Shown one piece after another: positions 25,203 to 35,831 of a stretch of DNA of 64,000 bases. Source of the stretch: Ciborinia camelliae. Taxonomy: Eukaryota > Ascomycota > Leotiomycetes > Helotiales > Sclerotiniaceae. Positions within the stretch are counted from its first letter, which is position 1, and each line of letters begins with the position of its first letter. The translations under genes were made by a program, and so were the position numbers. Under the pieces are notes generated by a model. It saw only the letters and a list, made by a program, of their open reading frames with translations, was not told where the DNA came from and made no database searches. The stretch is from NCBI GenBank assembly GCA_025890175.1, contig JANPYM010000005.1, forward strand, positions 2,785,586 through 2,849,585, given 5' to 3'.

Positions 25203-26275
25203 CTAGCGCCAGGTGGAATGTAACATAACTTTCTCTCTTCCATACGCCTAAATGATAAATAATATTTGTATAACTATCTCTACCTACAAGTAGTATTGCA
25301 ATCAGCATATTACATGATACATTATAAAATTAGATCCCATCATATCTTTCTTTAATACTTCACACTTTAAGCAAAGCTGGACTTAGCTGTCTACCTTTCC
25401 TAATGAATTCTAAACTACTATGCGTCAATCAAGAAAAGGGACCGAGAGAAGAAAAGGTCAGCTGGATGATTTTCTTTAATGTAGATACTGGAATGGATAA
25501 TCCAAGTCTAGTCCAAACATTACCTACTATAATATCATATCATATTATCTTGTATTCTCTGGATTTGGAGATCTCTATTTACCTAGTATGTATCCAGAGC
25601 AAGAGTGAGATTTGAAAGAACAAAGAATAGGGCCTATTTATAAAATAATTTCGAATTTCTTTTCGATATATATTTTTGTGCTAGAGAGAAAATACTTAAA
25701 AAATGACTACTTTGACTTTTCGATAAATATTCCATGTCATTTATTGATATGTTGTTGTAAAAAGCTGCTTTAGTCTCTAGCTCGCTTGGGGCTGTGCCTT
25801 TAGTAGGTAGGTAGGTAACAACCTAAATATATAATTCCCAAGTTCCGATCTGCAGCGAACAGAGTCCGAGATGATTGTCAGAATCGGCGAGGTGATGAGA
25901 AGAAACTGAGTGCGTATTGGGATTGGTAATAGGAACATCGATGATGGTCTATATATTCTCGGATGAGGAAATAGAAGAGGGCTTTTTCGCGACCGGTGGG
26001 AACGTTCTATTGGAGGAGTCCTCTGTCTTCTTCTTCTTTTTCTTCGATTTATGAGACCCTTGGTTAGGGGGATTTGGGGAGCGAAATGCTGGGTCCTTGT
26101 TTGGATTGTGGAGGGGAAGCGGGAGGGAAGGAAGGGGGGAAGGGGTGGGATGGATGGATGGATGGGTGTGGAAGAGGGGGAAGAGGGGGAAGAGGGGGAA
26201 GAGGAGAGAGGGGAGAGGGGAGAGGGAGAGGTGGAAGAGGGGGGAGAGGGGGAGGGGAAGAGGGGAGGAGAGGGA
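25203..26275 (+). repeat. Direct duplication, copy 1 (left of gap)
   Basis: This 1073-bp stretch begins CTAGCGCCAGGTGG and is repeated at 26286-27359. The only difference noticed is one extra G in a G-run of copy 2 (near 27207). Copy 1 runs directly into the N gap in purine-only low-complexity sequence. It encodes nothing recognisable. Confidence 0.95.
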
Positions 26276-26285
26276 NNNNNNNNNN
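26276..26285. other. Assembly gap (10 N)
   Basis: Ten consecutive N lie exactly between the two copies of a near-identical 1.07-kb sequence, a typical scaffold join whose contig ends overlap but were not merged. Confidence 0.97.
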
Positions 26286-27359
26286 CTAGCGCCAGGTGGA
26301 ATGTAACATAACTTTCTCTCTTCCATACGCCTAAATGATAAATAATATTTGTATAACTATCTCTACCTACAAGTAGTATTGCAATCAGCATATTACATGA
26401 TACATTATAAAATTAGATCCCATCATATCTTTCTTTAATACTTCACACTTTAAGCAAAGCTGGACTTAGCTGTCTACCTTTCCTAATGAATTCTAAACTA
26501 CTATGCGTCAATCAAGAAAAGGGACCGAGAGAAGAAAAGGTCAGCTGGATGATTTTCTTTAATGTAGATACTGGAATGGATAATCCAAGTCTAGTCCAAA
26601 CATTACCTACTATAATATCATATCATATTATCTTGTATTCTCTGGATTTGGAGATCTCTATTTACCTAGTATGTATCCAGAGCAAGAGTGAGATTTGAAA
26701 GAACAAAGAATAGGGCCTATTTATAAAATAATTTCGAATTTCTTTTCGATATATATTTTTGTGCTAGAGAGAAAATACTTAAAAAATGACTACTTTGACT
26801 TTTCGATAAATATTCCATGTCATTTATTGATATGTTGTTGTAAAAAGCTGCTTTAGTCTCTAGCTCGCTTGGGGCTGTGCCTTTAGTAGGTAGGTAGGTA
26901 ACAACCTAAATATATAATTCCCAAGTTCCGATCTGCAGCGAACAGAGTCCGAGATGATTGTCAGAATCGGCGAGGTGATGAGAAGAAACTGAGTGCGTAT
27001 TGGGATTGGTAATAGGAACATCGATGATGGTCTATATATTCTCGGATGAGGAAATAGAAGAGGGCTTTTTCGCGACCGGTGGGAACGTTCTATTGGAGGA
27101 GTCCTCTGTCTTCTTCTTCTTTTTCTTCGATTTATGAGACCCTTGGTTAGGGGGATTTGGGGAGCGAAATGCTGGGTCCTTGTTTGGATTGTGGAGGGGA
27201 AGCGGGGAGGGAAGGAAGGGGGGAAGGGGTGGGATGGATGGATGGATGGGTGTGGAAGAGGGGGAAGAGGGGGAAGAGGGGGAAGAGGAGAGAGGGGAGA
27301 GGGGAGAGGGAGAGGTGGAAGAGGGGGGAGAGGGGGAGGGGAAGAGGGGAGGAGAGGGA
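26286..27359 (+). repeat. Direct duplication, copy 2 (right of gap)
   Basis: Near-identical to 25203-26275, starting immediately after the N run. It continues beyond the point where copy 1 stops, through the purine-rich GGGAGA tract into unique sequence, as expected if copy 1 is the truncated end of the left contig. Confidence 0.95.
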
Positions 27360-28648
27360 GAGGGAGTGAAAAGGTATCAAGCCTAGGCCCCTCCCTGCCT
27401 CGTGAATAGGTGCTTAGGTACTTATGGATTTAATGGTTTGTATCTGGATGGTCTGAGATAGATACAGTAGTTCTAGGAATATCTAAAATTTTATAAATGA
27501 TTTGTTTCTGAATGTTCAAAGTTATTTGAATATAGTACGAGATAGTGCGAAATATCTACCTAGTCCTGGGCCTAAATAATAACTTTTGAATATCTAGAAT
27601 TTATTTAGTTAGATAGATATGGTTTGAGATAATTTGAGCTGGACCTTAATAATTGCATTGCGTTCGAATAGGTATCTGAACTTCTGAATCATTTCCAATC
27701 ATTTTGTTTTATATAGGTACTGTATCTTGAGATAGAGTAGAGCTCAAACTTGATCAAACCCCTCCAGCTCCTGATGTATTTTTATTCTAAGACTTAACTT
27801 AAACTTCCTTGGAAAGTTTTATCCACAGGTAAATGAATCGTTGAATGATGATTCGTATGCAGGTTCCCGTTATATATTTTGAGACGTTCAAATATAATAT
27901 GTAATAGATTTCATCATTTCCTATTTTTATTGTCATATAGTTTGTAATTGTTGCTTCCGGTTCCTACGATTCGTACAAGCAATCCGACCCTATGCTTCCC
28001 ACATATCCTAGGTAGATTCATACTCTTAATAGGTAGTAATACTAGTAAAAAATATCATATATTATTGTGTGTTATTTGATATTTGTTATTAGACTTTATT
28101 AGTTAAAATTAACACGTAAACAGGAACCCCTTCATGAAGATTTATATACAAAATACATCTCCGATACTACCTACATCACTCAACCCCTTTTTAAGTCTTC
28201 TCAAATCACCATCAGAAGATGAACTTCAAATGAAGGGGAAGATCCTGCTATATATTCCGATAACATCATAATCCGGTTCGTTGAGATGAATTATTACTAG
28301 GGGATGATGTGATTGATATACGGATGAGAATGATATATCGAATTTACTCCCGAGAGTAGTATGTGAAAGACCGGAGGGGGGTGGAGAGATGATGTTTTGT
28401 TTTCTGATGGATGGATGGACGGATGGATGGCGAAAGGATTTATTTGTCCGTTGATGGTTCCGAGCGCGAGAGATAGTAGTGATTTCTGGCTGGTGGTAGA
28501 TTTTGACATCGTTTGGATAGTTTAGTTTCATTGATCCATCCATCATCCCATAACTTCCCATTCATTCATCCACCCATCCACGCAAAACCATCCCAAAAAA
28601 GAAATCCTCTTCCCCCACTCCACACTCCACACTCCACATTCCTAAACA

Positions 28649-28978
28649 TCAAAATCGCTCCTCCTCAAAAAATCCCTCCGCCCTCTTCAATCCCTCCTGA
28701 ATCTCCCTCCCAGTCAACCTATACTCGGTATCCTTCAACGCCTCATCAACCCTCAAAACAACCTTCGTAAGCGCCTTCTCATACAACCCCTCAATGTCCC
28801 ATCTATCACGACACCGCTGACAGAAAATTTTCACGGGCTGACGTTTTGCAACGAGGGTTCCTGGCGAGGGTTTGCAGACCCAACTGAAGGGTATGAGTCG
28901 TTTGCGGTAGAAGGGGATGTGGTGGGTGGTGCAACCGACCCAGAGAGTGGGCTCGGAAGGAGGGGACAGTGGTGACAT
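28649..28978 (-). CDS. Small hypothetical protein with Cys/His pattern
   Basis: A single-exon frame of 109 residues from the ATG at 28978. It contains VGCTTHH, a later WVC and FCQRCRDRW, giving a C..HH...C...C-x2-C arrangement that could bind zinc. A charged, helical C-terminal half follows (LYEKALTKVVLRVDEALKD). Composition differs from the low-complexity shadows nearby and looks coding. The family is not recognised. The layout (Cys/His pairs near the N-terminus, CxxC, helical tail) resembles the protein at 58473-58943, but homology is not established. Confidence 0.5.
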   Translation of the reverse strand: MSPLSPPSEPTLWVGCTTHHIPFYRKRLIPFSWVCKPSPGTLVAKRQPVKIFCQRCRDRWDIEGLYEKALTKVVLRVDEALKDTEYRLTGREIQEGLKRAEGFFEEERF

Positions 28979-29942
28979 AGGTAGGTTGCGGGATTGCACA
29001 TTTTTCTTTTTGGGGGGGGGGGGGTGACGTTGCGAGTGTTTGATAATTTCGGATTCTGCAAGGTACTTTATGTTGGAAAGTGGTTTGAAGATATGATGCT
29101 AAGAAAATGTGTTGTGCAAACGTTTCTTGGACAAGTTGATGGTTTGCATTTGCATTTGCATGCATAGAAGAAGCTCTTGTATGTCACTCATCTGCCGTAA
29201 CAAACATCATGCTTGAATATACGGTAGCATTGCTAGAATCGTATAGAACCAACTATACAAAGGGAGAAACATGTCTTCACATTCTGTGCCGTACGAGAAG
29301 TTCTGGGCCATCAGATTTGCGCTACACGACAGGAAAATTGTTATACCGTAAGGGAGAGTTGAACTTTGAAGGTCGGGTTAACATTATTTTGATGCAGGTG
29401 TTGTGGGGGTGACAATGATATATAAAGAATGATGTTGAGATAAAATGGATCCAAACATGCCAGGAGTTTATAGAGAGTTGGTACTTCATCTGATATTGGG
29501 TGAATGAGTTTGCTAAAATAGTTTGTTGATTGATAACAACTGATTATATAAGATCGATGGATTCAACAGATTCAATAAAAATGAACATGCAACTTCAATG
29601 AAAATAAAATTTCAGTTGAATACAAAATGGGCTATTCGAATCATTCTCATGTTCCACTTGAAGAGTAAGAAATCTAGGGTAGGAGTTAGGAAAGCATTAG
29701 GGACATTCAGATAGAGTTTGAATAAGGCGTGGAATACAGCAGCTTAATGGGATGATATCATATCAGATGAGACTCCTCAAATTTTGATCGCAAGTAAAAA
29801 CATTTATTAGATCACAAATAAGCTATCATATGTCGGAAAATAACAATCCAGAAAGCCCAAAAAAATGAGTGGCACATTAGAAGCACAAATTATCTCCACT
29901 CAACTCTTATTCCTCAGTTTCATATGTTCATGTGACGGAAAA
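28979..29942. other. Intergenic, no gene recognised
   Basis: AT-rich sequence with a G-run near 29013-29023. The right end, next to 29943, is expected to include the 3' UTR of the alcohol oxidase gene. Confidence 0.5.
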
Positions 29943-32581
29943 TTAAAGACGAGCAGTAGCAATAGCACTAATTTCACCAGGAGCATGATAGTTGGGCACC
30001 TTCATATCGAGCGCCTTACCACTATAGCCAAGATCTTCAGCAACGAGCATTGAGCACTTCTCGCCGATGAGAAGAGCAGTTGAGACTGTTTCGCGTTAGC
30101 CGACAGATTTTTATCAATGTGGATGAAATGACATACAAGTGTTGCATCCAACATTATCAGGGCAGATTGATAGATCTGCGACCTTGAGACCTTTCACACC
30201 GTGAACATTGAGACGTTCGTCAAGGACACCATGCTTCACTATGGAGTTTCCTTCACGAGGTGCCATGGAACATGTCTAGTTTTGTATCAGGCCAGTATTC
30301 TCATAAATCTTGGATATGGGACTTACACCAAGTGAATGCCAGGTTGTCTCTACATGTCTCTTTACCCACTCCTCGATATGCTTGATATCTTGCTTGCTAT
30401 ACTTGAGGTCTTCTTGTAAGTCTCTCTGGTTGCTGTTGAGGTAGGAGATTTGAGGTGGTTTTGCTGGCTCCACTGGCATCGACCACTATTTCTTGTAAGC
30501 TTTACAATCCTCTCGGGTAATTATGGATTATTGGAAATATAACTTACAGAACCATGCTGGATACCAGCAGTAACGTTCCCTGGAAGAGCATAGGATTTGG
30601 TGGTCAGAAGGTCCATGTCTTTCGCACGAGCTGGCGAGTCATATGCGTAGAATGGATGCATGTTCTGAACTTCTCCTGCATATGCATCCATGCGACGGGC
30701 GGTTTCGCCTTTTGTCGATTATCAGATTATGGCTATACTATTGCGTACAACATTGAAAAATGAAGACTTACGTGATTTGATGTATCCCCAAACCATTGGT
30801 GCCATGTCTCTCTCATCGTTCATGAAACCAGCATCGAAGTCCGGTGCCTCGTATGGATTTGGAGAAACGATATGAGTCTCACCACGAGAGAATGGATATT
30901 CGAGGAAGTGGAACATCGTGAAGAAGTTTCCAGGTGGCCTAACGATTGGTCAATTGAATTTTGTTAATCCTTGGCGTTCAAGACTTACATCAACATATGA
31001 TCACCGAACCAACCAGCAATTACCGAGTAATGCATCACTGGCTTATCGGGTTTGTTCTTAAAGTAGCTGTCCCAACCTGACCGGAAGTGTGGCGTTGGCC
31101 AAGTCTCCATCTCTTTCAATTCTTCCTCGGTTGGACGAACTTTTACACCAGCATCAATGCCATTTGTGGCAAGTGGTCCTGTACCCTTGAGGTTCCATTC
31201 GTCAAAAACTGCTTTCTGGACTTCGGGGACACCTCTGGCAAAGTCATCAAAACTCTCAGTTCCGGGTTTAGCACGATAAACTTGGAAACATTAGCATGGA
31301 TAAGGCAACAGAGAGAAACCATGAAATGACTTGCCAGAGAATGTTAGATAATGATCTTGGAAGTTCAAACCAACGCCGGGTAAGTCAACAATGGGTTTCA
31401 CACCAGCCTTTTGTAATTTCTTTGGGTCACCCACACCACTTCGTTGCAAGATCAACGGCGATGAGAGTGTACCCCCCGACACAACTATTTGCTTTCGTGC
31501 ACGAAAAATGCGAGGACGTTGCTATTGCCATTTCAAGTCAACAGAGTTCGGCTGATTCTGCGACAATCACTTACATTTGGGTGAAGCGGTTTCGTAGGAA
31601 CAGTTTGGACACCGACAGCTCGACCATTCTCGATGATCACTTTGTCCACTTTGGTGTTACACATGAGGTGAAGATTTGAATGTACAGCTCTCGTGGAGTG
31701 GATATAGGCATGTGCAGCGTCACTACGTCGACCGGTCTGGTATAGTGTGAGATTAATCATTGATTAAAATGGGGCATGATATACTTACATCTAGATTAAT
31801 CCATTTGAGCCAATGTTCGGCGCCACTAGTAGAGATGTGAGCATATTCGATCTCCCTCGTTCAAAATATGACTTACTGTGCAGTGACAAGATCTTGCAAG
31901 TCATCAGTTGTTGGAATTCCTTGAGACTCAGCAGCACGCAGGAAGTCATGAGTGATTGGATAGGTATGATTCCCAAACGAAACTTTGATAGGTCCATCGA
32001 AGCCATGAATGTCCCTGATAATATCAGACATTTTTCCAGTGAGGGGAGGTATTCACCAACCTATTATTGCAGGCCCGTTGATATGTCTCGTGTTTCCTCA
32101 TCAGTGGAATAAGCTCCTTTGTAGACCACCCCTTGGCTTGGAAGTCATCGTAGTCAGAAGCAGATGCTCGTGTATACATCATGAAGTTTATGGAAGACCC
32201 TCCGCCAAGGATATGCGCGCACGGAACGACAGCTTTGCGCCCAGCTAGCCATTCTGATGGTCTGGAATAGTAGAACGATGCTGTCTTGCTGTCCAGTTTC
32301 ATATTCCTAGGGTCTGCAAGTATTAGTCGCATATAATCGAAATGATCTGGCATTAATCTTACAGATGCCTGGGCGAAACACCCATGGGTCGTTAAGATTA
32401 CTCTCTCCAGCTTCAATGAGAAGGACTTGAAGGTTATGATCGAGGTTTGCAAGTCTGCAAGCCGATTAGTCTGGGCCCAGCGAGAGTTCATACAAAGGTT
32501 TCAAACAAACCTGCCAGCAATCACACAACCTGTGCTTCCACCACCGCACACAATGATATCAAACTCATCGGGTATCGTCAT
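29943..32581 (-). CDS. AOX1: Alcohol (methanol) oxidase, GMC family, peroxisomal
   Basis: Thirteen exons (32581-32511, 32454-32363, 32313-32061, 32014-31877, 31825-31789, 31736-31575, 31521-31335, 31280-30989, 30938-30772, 30708-30548, 30485-30327, 30275-30137, 30085-29943) join in frame to 666 residues, the usual length of yeast alcohol oxidases. The start [18 protein letters not shown] is the FAD-binding Rossmann motif, and [15 protein letters not shown] and [20 protein letters not shown] are alcohol-oxidase signatures. [23 protein letters not shown] and [15 protein letters not shown] follow; the last holds the predicted catalytic His. [18 protein letters not shown] holds the partner Asn. 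The C-terminus ARL is a PTS1-type signal. The flavoenzyme oxidises short primary alcohols to aldehyde plus H2O2. Intron 7 uses a GC donor. In non-methylotrophs it may handle methanol released from pectin (inference). It appears intact. Confidence 0.95.
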
Positions 32582-34509
32582 CTTGGCTGTTTCACTTGAA
32601 TCTTGCTGGTATCGAGTATTGCTTGCAATATTCGAAGCAGTTAAAGGTTATATCAAAGATGAGGGAATAACGAAACCTCAAAGTCTTATATTCCTTGGCC
32701 CGGATGTTCGGATTAACCCCATCAGAGTCTTCCTGTAGTATTAGCTATATTTCCTCCTTGTATATGGTAACATTGCATCGTCATTTGAAGGCCATTGGTC
32801 CCCTAAACTGCCATGATTGGCATGAGCAGCAAACCAAGAGCTATCAGACCATAGCCAATGTTGCTACCCCTCTTCTTGTCTCACCATAATATCCCCATCT
32901 GAATAGACGTCAATTGTGATTGATGCACAAATTTTGGGGTGCAGGTTGATGAGTACGTAAGTCCAAGCAAGAAGAAGAAGAGGAGGACTCTATCAGGTAT
33001 TCCGAACAAAAAGTTTGAAAATCAGGGGAAGTAGTCGACGTGGGGAAATTTGATATGTTGTCTTAACAACTTCACCTTTTTGAGTTTACCCCGCAGTCGC
33101 CCACATATGCCGGCAATACATTCATCAGAGTTTCAATCAAGCATCAAGAACAGGAGAGGGGGCCAATTGGGTCACGGGGCCACATAAATGTGACACAATT
33201 TTATGTTCTTGGTCTCGAATGCATAATGGAATTCTGCCAAGTTGAAAGGTTTGGGGGTTCGATTACTCATGTTCATTTCCGAGCTATTCCCGCCCCCCTC
33301 ATCCTCTCGTTGATCGTCGGTAGTTCCTCAAATTCGAGGTATTTTTAGCAAGCCGTGCAGGATAATATCCAGGAGATACATCGATGTGTCCAAAGTTTTG
33401 TCGAGCGGGAGGTAGTCAAGGATTAAGAAAGGGGAGTGGAAAGATACGAACAAATGATGGTACAGTAGTATTGCGGGGTCAATGCCGCTTTTAGTCTGTC
33501 GCTTTTTCCACCAATGTCATTACTATACCCCAGATCTCATGCACGACTTACTAGTATAATCATTGGGTTGCATATGCATGACTCCCTCCAACGGAGGCCT
33601 CTGATAGGAGCCAGAGGCTTCGTTGGAGGCCGTTTCTGATAGCCGACAATTAGCACTGGATCGAATAGCATAGAACAGGAATGGAGTTAAATTTGCGTTG
33701 GTGGCTTGCTCATACTATAAGATTGGACTGCTAATTCGGTCTGTCCCAGGCATTGAAGGGAGCGTCAATTCAAGAGCTCTCTCTATTCGATCTCCATTGG
33801 AGCGATGGACATTGTTCCTTGATCTAGACAAACGAATGGTGCAGCTCTGTGCATAAATAAGACTCTGCATATAGAACGGCGTAGAGAAATCCCCTCAAAT
33901 ATTCTTCCAACGAGCTACGAATATCTTGGAAGAGGACAAGAGTTGCGTGGTAAGAAGTGAAAACCAGCACTACCCCGCGTAAGCAAAGCTTACCTAGTAA
34001 TTCTTGCATATATGGCCCGCAAAAACCCATTTTCTCCGAGGTGATAACGTTCAAGTAGAGGTGGTAATTCCTTGGCACTTTATTTGATGTATCATTCCGG
34101 ATTTTCAATGCAATATCTTGCATTAGCGCGAACTTTGAAGTAAAATGCCTGCGTGATATTGATTGATTACGATCTTTGTGATGACCATGTTGAGGCAGCT
34201 CAATTCTCCTTAGAATAAGTCTTGATCATATATTGTTGATATATTCAAAATGCATTCTTCTCCATGTACATTCGCTACTCCGAACTCGCCATTCAGTGTG
34301 CCCCCTGCTAATTAGAATTAACCATACATTGTCGCGACTTCCCTTAACGTCTGACCTCATTCCAAACATTCAACCGGATTATTCAATTTAAATTTGAACT
34401 TTGACCCCGCTGGTCTCTGGTCTCTCATCCCGTATATCATTATTCGACATGAGCTCACATCAAATTTTGAATTTGTTCGACTCAGTACCTCTTTTCAACA
34501 CAATACCCT
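32582..34509. other. Intergenic, no clear gene
   Basis: About 1.9 kb, including the alcohol oxidase promoter at its left end. A minus-strand frame at 33824-34123 looks weakly protein-like, with a possible donor after a LLG codon run, but it has no recognisable domain or partner exon. A strong hairpin lies at 33585-33629. Confidence 0.45.
33585..33629. repeat. Long perfect-type hairpin
   Basis: CCTCCAACGGAGGCCTCTG pairs with CAGAGGCTTCGTTGGAGG around an 8-base loop (ATAGGAGC), with a mismatch only in the middle of the stem. It could be a terminal inverted repeat remnant or a transcript hairpin. A related CGTTGGAGG string is near 4907. Confidence 0.7.
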
Positions 34510-35091
34510 TTAAGCACATCCAGCAGCCGGCGCCTCTCCCCCAGTATCCCCTGCAACTACCTCCTCCGTCTTCCTATGCTTTCTACGTCTCCTATGTTTC
34601 CTCCTCTTCACCTTGACTTTAACCTTCACTTTCTCCTTGACCTTCTCCTTCTCCTTCCTCTTCCTCTTTTTTCTTTTCTTCTGACTTTTTTTTGTCTTCA
34701 TCATATATACCCACCCTATCAGTCCTAAGATCAATACTCCTAGGATGCATCCAATAACTATCCCAGCATCCCTTCCAGTGTTGTTTGGCTGCATCTCCAC
34801 TGTAGATGGATTGCCAATTGGGGTCGAGTCAGGAAGAGAAGTAGGTGCAGAAGTAAATGCATTGTTGTTGAGTTCGATATAGGATGTGTAGGTCGTGGTC
34901 GGGGCGCCAACTATCACAGTGGAGAATTGTTCGTGGAGGAGATGAGGGAGTACAGTTGGAGTTGGGAAAAAGGTAGACGTCGAAATTGAGGGCAAAGACT
35001 GGGAGACGTGTTGCTTGATGGGGAACGTGGAGTTTGCAATTTTGTGTGGAGAGAGATGGGAGGACAAAAAGGGAAAGGCTACTGGAGCCAT
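34510..35091 (-). CDS. Putative single-pass membrane protein with lysine/arginine-rich tail
   Basis: A single-exon frame of 193 residues from the ATG at 35091. The N-terminal 100 residues are Ser/Thr/Pro-rich with TTTYTSY, like extracellular stalks of fungal surface proteins. They are followed by a transmembrane segment (GIVIGCILGVLILGLIGWVY, about 110-129). The tail is an extreme Lys/Arg/Val repeat (KEKVKEKVKVKVKVKRRK). There is no clear signal peptide, so a 5' exon may be missing. The family is unknown. The Lys-rich tail reflects a polypyrimidine tract on the plus strand and may be variable in length. Confidence 0.5.
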   Translation of the reverse strand: MAPVAFPFLSSHLSPHKIANSTFPIKQHVSQSLPSISTSTFFPTPTVLPHLLHEQFSTVIVGAPTTTYTSYIELNNNAFTSAPTSLPDSTPIGNPSTVEMQPNNTGRDAGIVIGCILGVLILGLIGWVYMMKTKKSQKKRKKRKRKEKEKVKEKVKVKVKVKRRKHRRRRKHRKTEEVVAGDTGGEAPAAGCA

Positions 35092-35097
35092 ATCCAA

Positions 35098-35831
35098 GGT
35101 ACGAAATCCACCAGGGAAATTATTAATTTTTAGACTTTTGATGAAACATTATGAAAATTGCGCCAGGAATGCAAGAAGGAAAGAATCAATTGAATTGAGA
35201 ACTGGTGGGAATAAAGACAAACATACAGCAGTTACAGCAGTTTAAAATATAAAATGATGTAGACGATGGAGAATATCCGCAAGCAAGGCTCCAAAAAAAT
35301 GATTGGCAATTGAAATAACTTTGGACGTGGCGCCTTGGGTTGGATTCGCGTGGTATAAGACCCATTTGTGTGGGTGTTTGCTGGCAAAAGTGCCAGGAAC
35401 GCAAATAGGCTGTACTAGAACGGTCACAATTTGTAGGTCCAAAACGTGTAATGGTGGCATCTTTCAACCTAGACGGAGACTACTGGATTGCATGTTTGAA
35501 TGATTGGACATCAGACTTCTGAAATGACCCTGTTTTACTGGGTTTAATTATTATGATCTGTACAAAAGAAATGAGGATGTAACTGCAAGAGACGTTGTTG
35601 AACCTGTATATTAACTCCGGCCTTCGACGAGGCTTCTATGAATTGCTTCTTGCTATCTTGACCCAATCAGCAGAGGACAGGGATCAAGGACTCCATCCCT
35701 ATTAGCTTTCCAGAATAACGCCTACTCGAACATTGCTTGCCCCAAAGTACCCTTCCAGTACCTGTGTTCCTGTGCCCAATCCATAACCATAGTGTTATTT
35801 CCATTATTCTTTCATCATGACTCCAAAAGTC
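35098..35831. other. Intergenic, no gene recognised
   Basis: Short frames on both strands lack recognisable domains. The left end is presumably 5' region of the membrane-protein gene and the right end 3' UTR of the NLR-like gene. Confidence 0.5.

Larger units (their letters stand above)
18502..28648. other. 10-kb gene-free region rich in microsatellites
   Basis: No gene is recognised on either strand over about 10 kb. The sequence is a mosaic of TAGG/CCTA, CATC/GATG, CTTT, AGCT and GCTT repeats and A/T-rich stretches. It holds six of the window's eight TACCTAGGTA palindromes (19686-23675). It also holds an assembly gap with duplicated flanks. The part next to 18502 must contain the promoter and 5' UTR of the bZIP gene. 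Confidence 0.65.

Noticed and set aside
26051..26311. Long open frames through the GGGAGA purine tract next to the gap (also in copy 2 at 27134-27409)
   Set aside because: They are open because the tract has no stop-forming triplets; composition is pure Gly/Glu/Arg and several frames are open at once.
31296..32248. Plus-strand frames within the alcohol oxidase locus
   Set aside because: Antisense to well-supported alcohol oxidase exons with no domain of their own.
33824..34123. Minus-strand frame of 99 codons (KVPRNYHLYLNVITSEKMGF)
   Set aside because: It looks mildly coding but has no ATG context, domain or partner exon that I could support.
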